Source of the DNA: Lysobacterales bacterium
Lineage (GTDB): Bacteria > Pseudomonadota > Gammaproteobacteria > Xanthomonadales > SZUA-36
Assembly (NCBI GenBank): GCA_013001885.1
Contig: JABDLD010000079.1
Coordinates: 1-64,000, forward strand
Direction: 5' to 3'
Length of the DNA: 64,000 nucleotides
Shown: positions 50,912-60,076 of the stretch, piece after piece
How positions within the stretch are numbered: the stretch's first letter is position 1
Layout of the letters: every line of letters begins with the position of its first letter
Translations under genes and position numbers: made by a program
Notes under the pieces: generated by a model
Told to the model about the DNA's origin: nothing
Database searches by the model: none
The model's input: the letters and a program-made list of their open reading frames with translations, nothing else

Positions 50912-52330
50912 ATGCGTGTGCAAAACAAAAAATCGGCCATGAAGCAGCCATCGCGTTCTTCATTGCAAGTAATCCGTCCGTATCTCACCCTGACAGCCGC
51001 GCTTTTTTATGCCGGAAGCGTTCTTGCAAACAATGGGCTGGCCACGCACGGTTACGGAAGCAAGAACAAGGCGATGGGCGGCGCCGGAATCGCATATCCC
51101 GAAGAGGCCTCTGCTGTCATCAACAATCCCGCCGTGGCGCTTGCCGTGGCCGGTCAGATGCAGGCTGGATTAACCGTCTTCCGCCCGCGCGCCCGTTACT
51201 ACAGCGGTGAGAGCACCAACAACGGGGAAAACGGTGCTTTTACCATCGGTGCAGGTAAATTCGATGCGGAAACTCAAACCAGCTGGCTGCCGTATTTCAG
51301 CACCAGCGCCAAACTCCAGGACGATTCGGCCGTAGCGGTTTCTCTCTACACCCGTGCGGGTATGAATATCGATTATCGGGGCGGTTCGGCGACGTTTGAT
51401 CCGGACGGAGAAGGCCCGGAACCGGTGCAGACTTTCCCGGGGACTCTGGGGGACGGCGATACCCGCTGGCGATTGTCCCAGGTCATGCTGGATATAACGT
51501 ATGCCCGGCAATTGAATGAAAAAGTTTTTCTCGGCGTATCGGGCGTGCTGGCAACCCAGTCGTTCAAAGCCGAGGGACTGGCCAGGCTGGCCAAGCTGAC
51601 GGAAACCTATGCGGCGAGCGACGGCGACCTGATGCCGGAAAACCTGTCGGCCAATGGTAGCGACCGGTCTTACGGCGCGGGAATCAAGGTCGGGCTGCAC
51701 GCGCAGTGGACCCCGACCATCAGTGTTGGCCTGATGTACCAATCGAAAATTTACATGGGAAAGACCAAAGATTATTCTGATTTGCTGCCTGCCGCCGGCA
51801 AGCTGGATATCCCGGCCAACCTGAAGCTGGGCTTCACCTGGCAGCCGCTGGAAAACCTGGCTTTCAGTATCGATGCAGAGCGTGTTTTCCATACCAGTGT
51901 GGGCGTGCTGGGCAACTCGCTCGATGATCTGCTGCAGTGTCCAACGGCGAATCGCGGAGGCGCCGACCTGACCACCTGTCTCGGCGGCAAGAACGGTGGT
52001 GGGCTCGGCTGGCGCAACATGAACATCTACAAGATCGGCGGCAGTTGGGATGTGAACGATAAATGGACTTTGAGGGCAGGATTCAGTGTAGCGAATCAGC
52101 CGATCAGCGTTAGTCAGACAACCAATAACTTGCTGACTCCGTACCTTGCCGAAGCCCATTACACGTTCGGTTTTTCCCGGGCCATCGGGGCCAACGGCGA
52201 ATTGAATTTTTCCGCGGCCTACTCCGAGGAAGAATCCCAGATTTCGAGAAATCGTTTCGATCCGGGCCAGGAACTGACGATCGAGTCGGACCAGTTCGAT
52301 TTTGACCTGAGTTACAGTTGGAAATTCTAA
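50912..52330 (+). CDS. FadL/OmpP1-type outer-membrane transport protein
   Basis: A 472-residue protein from the ATG at 50912, chosen because CCGGGA precedes it (alternatives: 50873 and 50939). A long n-region signal ends SVLA before NNGLATHGYGSKNKAMGGAG, the FadL hatch-domain opening. The sequence then alternates short beta strands and turns over about 420 residues, including EEASAVINNPAVAL, and ends with aromatic FDFDLSYSWKF, the outer-membrane C-terminal signature. FadL proteins import long-chain fatty acids or other hydrophobic compounds; the neighbouring fatty acid hydroxylase and CoA-transferase fit a lipid context. Confidence 0.88.
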   Translation: MRVQNKKSAMKQPSRSSLQVIRPYLTLTAALFYAGSVLANNGLATHGYGSKNKAMGGAGIAYPEEASAVINNPAVALAVAGQMQAGLTVFRPRARYYSGESTNNGENGAFTIGAGKFDAETQTSWLPYFSTSAKLQDDSAVAVSLYTRAGMNIDYRGGSATFDPDGEGPEPVQTFPGTLGDGDTRWRLSQVMLDITYARQLNEKVFLGVSGVLATQSFKAEGLARLAKLTETYAASDGDLMPENLSANGSDRSYGAGIKVGLHAQWTPTISVGLMYQSKIYMGKTKDYSDLLPAAGKLDIPANLKLGFTWQPLENLAFSIDAERVFHTSVGVLGNSLDDLLQCPTANRGGADLTTCLGGKNGGGLGWRNMNIYKIGGSWDVNDKWTLRAGFSVANQPISVSQTTNNLLTPYLAEAHYTFGFSRAIGANGELNFSAAYSEEESQISRNRFDPGQELTIESDQFDFDLSYSWKF

Positions 52331-52335
52331 ATGTC

Positions 52336-52959
52336 ATGAAGGATACAGCTTCCCCTCTTCCCGACCACCTCGTTCCGCGGCAGGGTGAACTCATCATGTT
52401 CGAGAATAACCGCTTTCTCGAGCGCATGAGCCGCATGCGGCCGGGCACGGTTTTGCTGGTGTACCTGCCGGTGATCGCCGTCGCCGCGTTTCTGAGCATC
52501 ACCGGCGGAACCGGCTTTTTGAAGACCGTCGGACTGATGCTGGCCGGCGCCGTTTTCTGGACGTTTTTCGAATATTTTTTCCATCGGTTCGTGTTTCATT
52601 TCAACGCCACGACGCCTTTCCAGCACAAGATCCTGTTCACCATTCACGGCGTTCACCACCAGTATCCGAACGACAGGGATCGGCTGGTGATGCCGATCAC
52701 GGTCAGCATTCCGCTCGCGGTTCTGTTCGGTCTGCTCTTCACATCCATGATGGGTAACGCAGGCTGGGGGTTCTTCGCCGGCTTCGCTGCCGGCTATGTT
52801 TCCTACGACATGATGCACTACGCGGTCCATCACGTTCAGAATTCCAGGTTTGCGCTGTTCCGGAAAATCAGGCGCCACCACATGGCCCACCATTTTCGCG
52901 ATACACGCCAGGGATTCGGTGTGTCTTCCTATTTTTGGGATCTCGTTTTCAGAACCTGA
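52336..52959 (+). CDS. Sterol desaturase/fatty acid hydroxylase family membrane protein
   Basis: A 207-residue protein from the ATG at 52336; an in-frame TTG at 52318 inside the end of the porin gene is less likely. Two or three helical hairpins carry the histidine boxes of the family: FHRFVFHF, IHGVHHQYPND, HYAVHH and RRHHMAHHF, eight or more histidines that bind a diiron centre. The order resembles fatty acid 2-hydroxylases. The activity is probably oxygen-dependent hydroxylation of a membrane lipid. The start lies just after the porin stop, suggesting an operon with it. Confidence 0.85.
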   Translation: MKDTASPLPDHLVPRQGELIMFENNRFLERMSRMRPGTVLLVYLPVIAVAAFLSITGGTGFLKTVGLMLAGAVFWTFFEYFFHRFVFHFNATTPFQHKILFTIHGVHHQYPNDRDRLVMPITVSIPLAVLFGLLFTSMMGNAGWGFFAGFAAGYVSYDMMHYAVHHVQNSRFALFRKIRRHHMAHHFRDTRQGFGVSSYFWDLVFRT

Positions 52960-52976
52960 ACTTCAACGGCAAAGTC

Positions 52977-54182
52977 ATGGATAAAAACAGCCGCCCCCTG
53001 GACGGAATTCGAGTGCTCGAACTGGGCCAGCTCCTGGCCGGTCCGTTTACCGGCAGTATTCTGGGTTACTACGGTGCCGAAATTATCAAGGTGGAACCGC
53101 CGGGGGGAGGCGATCCGCTGCGGCAATGGCGTGAGCTGGACGAGAACGGGACTTCATTCTGGTGGCGCAGCATTGGCCGCAACAAGAAATGCATCACCGC
53201 GGACCTGCGCAGCGAAGAGGGCCGGGATCTGGTGCGCTCCCTGGCCGTAAAGTGCAACGTGCTGGTCGAGAACTTTCGCCCCGGCGTGATGGAGAAATGG
53301 GGCCTGGGGCCGGCAGATCTCTGGGCTGACAACCCGAAACTGGTTTTCGCCCGCATTTCCGGTTACGGCCAGGATGGACCTTATTCAGAAAAACCGGGCT
53401 TCGCCTCGGTCTGCGAGGGCGTGGGCGGGCTGCGTTACGTAAACGGTAAGCCCGGAGAGCCGCCGATGCGTCCGAACCTGAGCCTGGGCGATACGATAGC
53501 CGGTTTGCACACCGCGTTGGGTATCGTCATGGCCTGCCTGTACCAGGCAAACCATCCGGGCAGCAAGGGCCAGGTCATCGATACCGCCCTGTACGAAGCC
53601 GCGTTCAACCTGCTGGAGGGCGTTGTGCCCGAATACGACGGCGCGGGTGTTGTCCGGGAGCCGTCCGGCTCGACCATTACCGGCATCGTACCGACCAACA
53701 CCTACCGTTGCGCCGACGGTAAATTTATAGTCATTGGCGCCAACGGCGATTCCATCTTCAAGCGTTTGTGTGAAAAAATGGGCCGGGCGGACATGGCGGC
53801 GGACGACCGCCTGGCCAGTAACGCCGGGCGTGTCGAGCACGAGCAGGAAATTGATGATGCGATCGCGCAATGGCTGGCGGCGCGGGATTCCGTTACCGCG
53901 CTGTCGTTGCTCGACGAGGCCCGGGTTCCATCCGGGCCGATCTACAGCGTAGCGGACATGATGGTAGATCCTCATTTCATCGCCCGAGGGTTGTTCGAAG
54001 AAGTCAACGTAAACGGCAAACCGTTGAAAATACCGGCGATGGTTCCGAAGTTCAGCGAGACTCCGGGCAGGACCGAGTGGGCCGGCCCCGAGGTGGGCTC
54101 CTACAACAGTGAGATCTACAGCGGCCTGCTGGGACTCTCTGCTGCCGAAATCGAGGCGCTTAAAAAACGTGGGAGCATCTGA
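52977..54182 (+). CDS. CaiB/BaiF family CoA-transferase
   Basis: A 401-residue class III CoA-transferase from the ATG at 52977 (the frame opens at 52935 inside the previous gene). Family blocks: LDGIRVLELGQLLAGPFTG, YGAEIIKVEPPGGGDPLR, GRNKKCITADLRSEEGRDL, VENFRPGVMEKWG and ISGYGQDGPYSEKPGFA. The catalytic aspartate is expected in the region GLRYVNGKPGEPPMRPNLSLGD, near the GDTIAGLHTALG block. These enzymes move CoA between carboxylates (carnitine, formate, succinate, bile acids). The acceptor here is unknown. Confidence 0.88.
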   Translation: MDKNSRPLDGIRVLELGQLLAGPFTGSILGYYGAEIIKVEPPGGGDPLRQWRELDENGTSFWWRSIGRNKKCITADLRSEEGRDLVRSLAVKCNVLVENFRPGVMEKWGLGPADLWADNPKLVFARISGYGQDGPYSEKPGFASVCEGVGGLRYVNGKPGEPPMRPNLSLGDTIAGLHTALGIVMACLYQANHPGSKGQVIDTALYEAAFNLLEGVVPEYDGAGVVREPSGSTITGIVPTNTYRCADGKFIVIGANGDSIFKRLCEKMGRADMAADDRLASNAGRVEHEQEIDDAIAQWLAARDSVTALSLLDEARVPSGPIYSVADMMVDPHFIARGLFEEVNVNGKPLKIPAMVPKFSETPGRTEWAGPEVGSYNSEIYSGLLGLSAAEIEALKKRGSI

Positions 54183-54204
54183 GCGCCGGGCGATCCGGGT
54201 TGAG

Positions 54205-55149
54205 TTACAGGGAGCGGCCGTAGAAAAGCGTGACCGCGTGCCGGGCCTCGGCAAAAAACAGCCAGCGTTCGATAACGACCCCCCCCAGGCCAAAGCACAG
54301 CGCCAGGGCCAACAGGGCGAGCTGGACCAGGCCGTTCGACACGCCGGCCAGCACCAACAAAATTCCGGGCAGAAGCAAGCCAAAATTCAACGCCATACGC
54401 CGCAATTTCGTGGCGTGTTTGCGTGCGACCTCGAAACCCATCTCTTTCAGCAGATAATTTTCGGATGTGTGCGGCGCTTCGAGCTGGCTTACTTGCCCAA
54501 GGTGCCCCAGGCCAGTGGCGGTGGCTGTTGTGCTGGCCGGTGACTGGCGGTCGATGTAGCGCCAATAGGCCCACTTGACCGCCCAGGAAACGAGTAAAAC
54601 GGCCATCATCAGGACCATCGTCGGTTGGTTGGCCGCGCCGGACACCGCCAGGGCAATACTGAACAGCAAGCCGCCGCTGGCAATCGCGAGCGCCACGTAA
54701 ACCGGCACGACCCATGCGTTGTTCCAGCGCGGAATGGTGGTCAGCGAGGCGTAAATCATCCCGGTGCTGATGACGGTGATCACGGACAACAGTAGAGTGG
54801 CTGCAGCCGCTGCATTCATGATGCTCGCCGGAATGATGCTCCAGAACCAGCCGGCGGTGAAAATCAGCGCAGCCGGGTAGGTCAAAATCGCAAAAATGCC
54901 CTCACGGCTGAGCCAGGAACTGCGCCATTGAGACATGGCGCGCCACGCCCTCTCGGGATGGCCCAGGTGGAACGTGGAGGAAAGCAGGCCGGTTGTGATC
55001 AGCGCCAGCGCCACCAGGCAGGTGATTCCTGCCGCGAGCGGGCTGAGCTGCCAGAACCCGGACAACCGGGTGAAGGCCAGCCAGGCGATCAGGCCGTAAC
55101 CGGCGCCTGATGCCGAGGTGAATAGAATGACGGAATATGCCGGATCCAT
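54205..55149 (-). CDS. soeC: DmsC-like membrane anchor of the SoeABC-type complex
   Basis: A 314-residue integral membrane protein with about eight hydrophobic helices. The block STFHLGHPERAWRAMSQWRS (split: STFHLGHPERAW, RAMSQWRSSWLSRE) is the DmsC/SoeC signature. It delivers electrons to or from the quinone pool, probably menaquinone or ubiquinone; no haem ligands are expected in this family. It is the last gene of a three-gene operon with the iron-sulfur and molybdopterin subunits. Naming as SoeC follows from the absence of an export signal on the catalytic subunit. Confidence 0.83.
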   Translation of the reverse strand: MDPAYSVILFTSASGAGYGLIAWLAFTRLSGFWQLSPLAAGITCLVALALITTGLLSSTFHLGHPERAWRAMSQWRSSWLSREGIFAILTYPAALIFTAGWFWSIIPASIMNAAAAATLLLSVITVISTGMIYASLTTIPRWNNAWVVPVYVALAIASGGLLFSIALAVSGAANQPTMVLMMAVLLVSWAVKWAYWRYIDRQSPASTTATATGLGHLGQVSQLEAPHTSENYLLKEMGFEVARKHATKLRRMALNFGLLLPGILLVLAGVSNGLVQLALLALALCFGLGGVVIERWLFFAEARHAVTLFYGRSL

Positions 55150-55166
55150 GAGTGTCTATCTCTCCT

Positions 55167-55913
55167 TTACCTCGAAAGCGCCTTGTCCAGCCAGCTGAAA
55201 AACGAACTGCCTGAAGAGCTGTCTTCCGCTGCCTCGAGATGATCGGTGGTGCCGGTGTCACCCGCCCGGTCTTTGCGCGGGCGGGGCGGCAAATATTTAT
55301 TGACGGGCTGGTATCCCGTCTCCGGCATCAGCGCGTAACCCCCGCGCTGTTCGACCAGCCTGGAAATATCCGACTCCGGATCGCCGAGGTCGCCGAAGTG
55401 GCGGGCGCGGGCGGGGCAGGCGATGACACAGGCCGGCTGGCGTTCGCTCTCTTCCAGGTTTTCGTTGTAGATGCGGTCGATGCACAAGGTGCACTTTTTC
55501 ATGATGCCGTCATCGGCATCGTATTCCCGGGCACCATAGGGACAAGCCCAGGAGCATAGCTTGCAGCCGATGCATTTCTCGGCGTCGACCAGCACGATGC
55601 CGTCCTCTTCGCGCTTGTAGGATGCGCCGGTGGGGCACACGGTTACGCAGGCCGGCTGTTCGCAGTGCAGGCAGGAGCGTGGAAAGTTGACGGTTCGCGT
55701 GTTGTGGCCGTCATCGGTTTCATACACGTGCACCCGGTTGAACCAGACGCCGCTTGGATCCTTGCCGTAGGCGTCGCTGTCGGTCAGCGGCGCCGAATGG
55801 CCGCTTGCATTCCACTCCTTGCAACTGACCGCGCAGGCGTGGCAGCCCACGCAGATGTCGAGGTCGGTTACGAGCCCAAGTTTCTTCTGTGTTTTTTTCG
55901 GTAAGCTGGTCAT
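55167..55913 (-). CDS. soeB: Four-cluster [4Fe-4S] ferredoxin subunit of the SoeABC-type complex
   Basis: A 248-residue protein from the ATG at 55913, four bases overlapping the stop of the catalytic gene (ATGA). The four cysteine groups of DmsB-type ferredoxins are visible: CVGCHACAVSC (Cys21 onward), CLHCEQPACVTVC, CIGCKLCSWAC, and CTLC with the later ACVIAC. They carry electrons between the molybdenum centre and the membrane anchor. There is no signal peptide, consistent with a complex facing the cytoplasm. Confidence 0.87.
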   Translation of the reverse strand: MTSLPKKTQKKLGLVTDLDICVGCHACAVSCKEWNASGHSAPLTDSDAYGKDPSGVWFNRVHVYETDDGHNTRTVNFPRSCLHCEQPACVTVCPTGASYKREEDGIVLVDAEKCIGCKLCSWACPYGAREYDADDGIMKKCTLCIDRIYNENLEESERQPACVIACPARARHFGDLGDPESDISRLVEQRGGYALMPETGYQPVNKYLPPRPRKDRAGDTGTTDHLEAAEDSSSGSSFFSWLDKALSR

Positions 55914-58807
55914 ACCTGGTCCTTCCGCCGCCAACTGCCTTTGGGCAGGAATTGTTCTCCGAAACGGAGGGTCTTGGATTTTTTCTGCACGCCCGGAACG
56001 GGTTTGAGCGGTTCGAATTGCGGTTCACTCACCTGCGCTCCGGCTTCAGCCTTGCTGATACTGACCCGTAAATCAAACCAGGCCGCCTGCCCGGTAACCG
56101 GGTCGGAGTTGCTCATCCGGCGTCTTTTGCCATCGCCACTGGCCGGCAGCAACTCGGAAATCAGGTGGTTGAGCAAAAAGCCCTTTTCACCTTCGGCCGC
56201 GTCGTTTTCCAGGTTCCAGGCGCCCCGGCGTTTGCCGATTGCGTTCCAGGTCCACACAGTATTTTTTTCGCAGCCGGTCATGGTGCGCACCTGGGCCTTG
56301 ATTTTGCCGTGGTGGCTTTCCACGTGAACCCAATCATCGTCCTCTACACCCAGTTCACGGGCCAGGTCACGGTGCATGCACAGGCGGTTGTAGCCGTGAA
56401 TCTGCCTGAGCCAGGCATTCTGTGACCCCCAGGAGTGGTACATAGCGGCCGGCCGCTGGGTGATCGCGTGATACGGGTACTTATCCAGCGGAACCATGCT
56501 TTCCTCGACCGGTTGATACCAGATCGGCAGCGGGTCAAAAAACTTCCCAACGCGCCCACGCAATTCTTCCGGCGGCTGCACCGCGCCATGTCCCCTGGCC
56601 GCCAGTTGAAAGCGCTGCAAGGGTTCACTGTAAAGCTGCATGATGATCTGGTCGGAGGAAGGAATAAACCCCATCTTGTGGGAGAACTCCAGGTAGTCCT
56701 TATTAGCATGTTTATAATATTGCTGGGACTCCGGCAGGTCGTGCTTCCAGAAACAACCGTTCTCTATGTAACGCTCCAGCTGCTGCGGATTGGACTCGCC
56801 TTTGCCGTGCTGATCGCCGTTCGCGCCGCGCCACCCCGCCAACGGCCCGATGCCGGGCATGCGCTCGTGGTTGACCAGGTAATCCGGATAACCGCCCGGG
56901 TACGCGGCCGAGCCGTCGTCGTTGCTGAATCCGGGTAACCCCAGGCGGGCCCCGAGTTCAATCAGCACATCCTGGAACGGACGCACGTCACGGTCGGGCT
57001 GCACCACGGGCTGTCGGATCGAGTCGGCCGGTCCGTGCGCGGTGCTGATCGGCCGGTCCAGCAGGCTCACGCAATCCCAGCGCTCCAGGTATGTCGTATC
57101 GGGCAAGATGAGATCGGCGTACGACACCATCTCCGAGGCATAAGCGTCTGAGTAGATGATGTGGGGAATACGGTACTCACCGGTGGACTCGTCGAAATCG
57201 GTCAGCATCTCCATCGTGCCTTTCGAGTTCATCGAGGAATTCCACGCCATGTTGGCCATGTACAGGAACAGCGTGTCGACCGGGTAGGGGTCGGACGCCC
57301 AGGCGTTGTGTATCACCATGTGCATCAGGCCGTGGGCGGAAAAAGGGTGCTCCCAGGAAAAGCCCTTGTCGATGCGGCAGGGGCTGCCGTCCTCGTTGAC
57401 CAGCAGGTCTTCCGGGCCGTTGATGAAGCCCAGCGGCGGCCCCGGCATCGGTTCGCCGGCGTTGACCTGGCCGGGTTTCCCCGTGGGCTTTGGCCCCGGC
57501 GGGCAGGGCCGGGGAAACGGCGCCTTGTAGCGGAAACCGCCCGGGCAGTCGATGCTGCCCAGCAGCATCTGTAACAGGTGAATCGCGCGGCAGGTATGGA
57601 AACCGTTGGAATGCGCCGAAATGCCGCGCATCGCGTGCATGGAAACGGGGCGCCCGATCATCTTGTCGTGCTTGCGGCCGGCCCAGTCAGTCCATTCGAC
57701 GTCCAGTTCGATTTCCTGCTCGAACGCGGCGTGGGCCAGCTCAGCCGCGATTCGCTTGATGGTGCCGGCCGGAATACCGGTAATTTCAGCTGCCTCGACG
57801 GCTGAGTACTCCTGCCCCAGGTAGCGCCGGGCCATCAGTTCGAAGGCTGGGCGCGCTTTGCTGCCGTCCGGCAGTTCGAACAGGCCGCTGAGTTCCGGAG
57901 CAATGTCCGGCAGCAGCGCGTTGACCTGTTCCCCGCCGTACTTGTCCCAGGCCAGCGGGTTGCCGTTGCCGTCGCGCAGGAACAGGCCGTCCTCAGGATG
58001 GCCGTCTTCGACCCGCACCAGCCACGGCGCGTTGGTGTAGCGGACCAGGAAGTCGAGGTCGACTTTCTGCGACTTGAGCAGCTCATGAATAATGGCCATC
58101 ACGAACATGCCGTCCGTGCCGGGTTTGATTCCAATCCATTCGTCGGCAATCGCCGAGTAGCCGGTGCGAACCGGGTTGACCGAGACGTACTTGGTGTTCT
58201 CCCGTGTCTTCAGCCGGCCCAGTCCCGTCTTGATCGGATTGGAATCGTGGTCTTCAGCCACGCCGAACATCATGAAGTATCGAGTCAGTTCCCAGTCCGG
58301 TTCGCCGAACTCCCAGAACGAACCGCCGATGGTGTACAGGCCCGCCGCAGCCATGTTGACCGAACAGAAGCCGCCGTGCGCCGCGTGGTTGAGCGTACCG
58401 AACTTGGTGGCCCAGAAAGCGGTTAGGGACTGGCTCTGGTCGCGTCCGGTAAAAAAAGCCAGTTTTTTCGGATCGGTCTTGCGGATGTCGCTCATCCAGC
58501 CGGTGGCGATATTGAACGCTTCCTCCCAGGAAATCTCCTCGAATTCGCCGCTGCCCCGGGGGCCGGTTCTTTTCAACGGAGCAGACAAGCGGGCCGGAGA
58601 CAGGTGCTGCATGATGCCGGAAGAGCCCTTGGCGCAGAGCACGCCGCGGTTCACGGGATGATCCGGATTGCCCTCGATATAGCGTACCTGTCCGTCCGTC
58701 AGGTGCACCTTGATGCCGCAACGGCAGGCGCACATGTAGCACGTTGTGTATTTGACTTCGTCAGAGACTTTCGGGGATGTTTCTACCTGTTCCTGCCGCA
58801 GGGCCAT
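55910..58807 (-). CDS. soeA: Molybdopterin oxidoreductase, SoeA-like (sulfite dehydrogenase, cytoplasmic)
   Basis: A 965-residue bis-MGD oxidoreductase. The N-terminal [4Fe-4S] site is Cys23, Cys26, Cys30 and Cys58 (CYMCACRC...VLCAKG). Blocks include ATKFGTLNHAAHGGFCSVN, with a cysteine that may ligate molybdenum, KYVSVNPVRTGYSAIADEW, GTDGMFVMAIIHELL, YLERWDCVSLLDRPIS and the C-terminal SHHGKIKAQVRTM. There is no twin-arginine signal, so the enzyme stays in the cytoplasm, as SoeABC of purple sulfur bacteria does; polysulfide and DMSO reductases of this architecture are exported. Sulfite oxidation to sulfate is therefore the best guess. Phenylacetyl-CoA oxidoreductase of similar size is an alternative. 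Confidence 0.82.
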   Translation of the reverse strand: MALRQEQVETSPKVSDEVKYTTCYMCACRCGIKVHLTDGQVRYIEGNPDHPVNRGVLCAKGSSGIMQHLSPARLSAPLKRTGPRGSGEFEEISWEEAFNIATGWMSDIRKTDPKKLAFFTGRDQSQSLTAFWATKFGTLNHAAHGGFCSVNMAAAGLYTIGGSFWEFGEPDWELTRYFMMFGVAEDHDSNPIKTGLGRLKTRENTKYVSVNPVRTGYSAIADEWIGIKPGTDGMFVMAIIHELLKSQKVDLDFLVRYTNAPWLVRVEDGHPEDGLFLRDGNGNPLAWDKYGGEQVNALLPDIAPELSGLFELPDGSKARPAFELMARRYLGQEYSAVEAAEITGIPAGTIKRIAAELAHAAFEQEIELDVEWTDWAGRKHDKMIGRPVSMHAMRGISAHSNGFHTCRAIHLLQMLLGSIDCPGGFRYKAPFPRPCPPGPKPTGKPGQVNAGEPMPGPPLGFINGPEDLLVNEDGSPCRIDKGFSWEHPFSAHGLMHMVIHNAWASDPYPVDTLFLYMANMAWNSSMNSKGTMEMLTDFDESTGEYRIPHIIYSDAYASEMVSYADLILPDTTYLERWDCVSLLDRPISTAHGPADSIRQPVVQPDRDVRPFQDVLIELGARLGLPGFSNDDGSAAYPGGYPDYLVNHERMPGIGPLAGWRGANGDQHGKGESNPQQLERYIENGCFWKHDLPESQQYYKHANKDYLEFSHKMGFIPSSDQIIMQLYSEPLQRFQLAARGHGAVQPPEELRGRVGKFFDPLPIWYQPVEESMVPLDKYPYHAITQRPAAMYHSWGSQNAWLRQIHGYNRLCMHRDLARELGVEDDDWVHVESHHGKIKAQVRTMTGCEKNTVWTWNAIGKRRGAWNLENDAAEGEKGFLLNHLISELLPASGDGKRRRMSNSDPVTGQAAWFDLRVSISKAEAGAQVSEPQFEPLKPVPGVQKKSKTLRFGEQFLPKGSWRRKDQV

Positions 58808-58859
58808 CAGCCAATTCCTGGTGAGTTTAATTATGCCGGGTTATCTCGCCAACAATAGC

Positions 58860-58888
58860 ATATTAGCAAATGGTAATAAATGGGCTAA
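58860..58888 (-). promoter_or_regulatory. Weak candidate promoter of the soeABC-like operon
   Basis: On the minus strand TTAGCC (58888-58883) and TAATAT (58865-58860) are separated by 17 bases, about 53 bases before the ATG of the catalytic subunit. The -10 box matches at four of six positions and the -35 at three of six. The region is AT-rich compared with its surroundings. Confidence 0.25.
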
Positions 58889-58904
58889 AGCCAAGGTTGG
58901 GTCG

Positions 58905-58954
58905 GCCTGTCAAGCGGCGAAGCCCTCTTGGGTCGCTTAAGCAAGACGTTAGGC
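58905..58954 (+). repeat. attC-like recombination site (integron type), site 1
   Basis: Fifty bases that can fold into an imperfect hairpin: GCCT...AGGC at the ends, then AAGCG-GCGA against TCGCTT and CCC-TCTT-GGG at the tip. The right end GACGTTAGGC carries the R' consensus GTTRRRY (GTTAGGC, 58948-58954), and CGCTTAA precedes it as in typical attC L' boxes. It lies upstream of the soe operon. No integrase gene is visible. The assignment is by eye. Confidence 0.42.
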
Positions 58955-59017
58955 AGCCACCCCATATCTTGCCAATACCATAAATGGTGTATGTGCTTTT
59001 TCGGCCCCGCCCGTTAT

Positions 59018-60076
59018 TTATTCCGTCGAGCAGGAATTCCCGTCAACGCCGACGATTTTCTGGGCATTGGATACCTTTACCCCATCGACTCCGTCCAGCG
59101 TGAAGACGCCGGTCGTGCAGCCGTCCAGGACCACCTGCAAAGTTCCCCAGGACGTCAGCTCGCTCGAAGGGGTGGGCTCGGTGTAGGATCCTGGAGCGCC
59201 GACGAGCATCGAAAACTCGTAGGTTGTTCCAAATTCCACCGGATCGATCGTAACGATGTCCGATACCAGCCAGAGCCTCTGGTTGTCCGACGAATAGCCG
59301 AAGTAGTAGATCAACCAACCTGCCGGCGTGACGAAGACCAGGTAGCCTTCGCCGTCCAGCGTCGGGTCGAACCACGGGCCGGACCAGTCGGATCCCGGCG
59401 CCGGGCCTGGATCATTCGAGAGATACTCGACTTCGAGCATGGGTCTTTGTTCTTGCATGGGGTTTTCCCGGCTGTTGAACCGCCTGGCGCTCGTGGCGCC
59501 CTCGTCGGCGAGCAGAATCCAGCCGAAATTGCTGTTCGGATCGTCCAGCCAACCCTGTACGTCGGCGACCAGCGCCTGCGTGGATTCGATCATGTAGGCC
59601 CCGTTGTTGTCCACCGTGATCTGCGCGCTGGCGGTTGCCGAAAAATCACCGCCGGGATTGTTCCAGGTCAGGTTGTCGAAGAAGCGATGATTCCAGGTGG
59701 CGTCACCCGCCGTGGCGGCGGCGCCGGCGCCTTCCTGGCCGGAGGCATTGGAAGTGCCCTCGCCCCAATCCGAGTCCAGCCGATGGACGCTCAGCGTTGT
59801 CGCCGCGGCATTCTCCCTTGACTGCCAGAGGTGTATCCGCACGGACTGGATGGTGGCGCCTTCGGGAATTTCGCCCAGGTCCTTGAAGGCGATCACGGCG
59901 CGCCGAAGCCCCTGGTTCAGGGTCCTGCCGGCGAACAGGTAGTCGCCGGCGCCGTTGCTCAGCGCGCCCTGAGAGCTTTCATAGAGTGTGTTGTCCTGGC
60001 TAGCATCAATGACGACCGTTTCCGCAGATACAGGTGCTGCCAGCAGGCAGCAAACGAGGATGAGGAATAAACGCAT
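59018..60076 (-). CDS. Secreted DNRLRE-domain protein
   Basis: A 352-residue protein with a signal peptide (1-18, ending APVSA before ETVVIDASQDNTLYE). A DNRLRE domain covers about residues 19-215: QDNTLYESSQGALSNGAGDY, RRAVIAFKDLGEIPEGATI, WNHRFFDNLTWNNPGGD and GWILLADEGATSARRFNSRE. The same type of domain occurs in the large metallophosphoesterase of this window. A C-terminal beta domain (about 225-340, WSGPWFDPTLDGEGYLVFV) with two cysteines near the end follows. It is probably surface-exposed or secreted and polymer-binding. Function unknown. Confidence 0.75.
   Translation of the reverse strand: MRLFLILVCCLLAAPVSAETVVIDASQDNTLYESSQGALSNGAGDYLFAGRTLNQGLRRAVIAFKDLGEIPEGATIQSVRIHLWQSRENAAATTLSVHRLDSDWGEGTSNASGQEGAGAAATAGDATWNHRFFDNLTWNNPGGDFSATASAQITVDNNGAYMIESTQALVADVQGWLDDPNSNFGWILLADEGATSARRFNSRENPMQEQRPMLEVEYLSNDPGPAPGSDWSGPWFDPTLDGEGYLVFVTPAGWLIYYFGYSSDNQRLWLVSDIVTIDPVEFGTTYEFSMLVGAPGSYTEPTPSSELTSWGTLQVVLDGCTTGVFTLDGVDGVKVSNAQKIVGVDGNSCSTE

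Noticed and set aside
51170-52159. Minus-strand frame of 329 codons
   Set aside because: Antisense to the FadL-type porin; composition is unlike a protein and there is no ribosome binding site.
53385-54383. Minus-strand frame of 332 codons
   Set aside because: Antisense to the CoA-transferase, which carries all family blocks.
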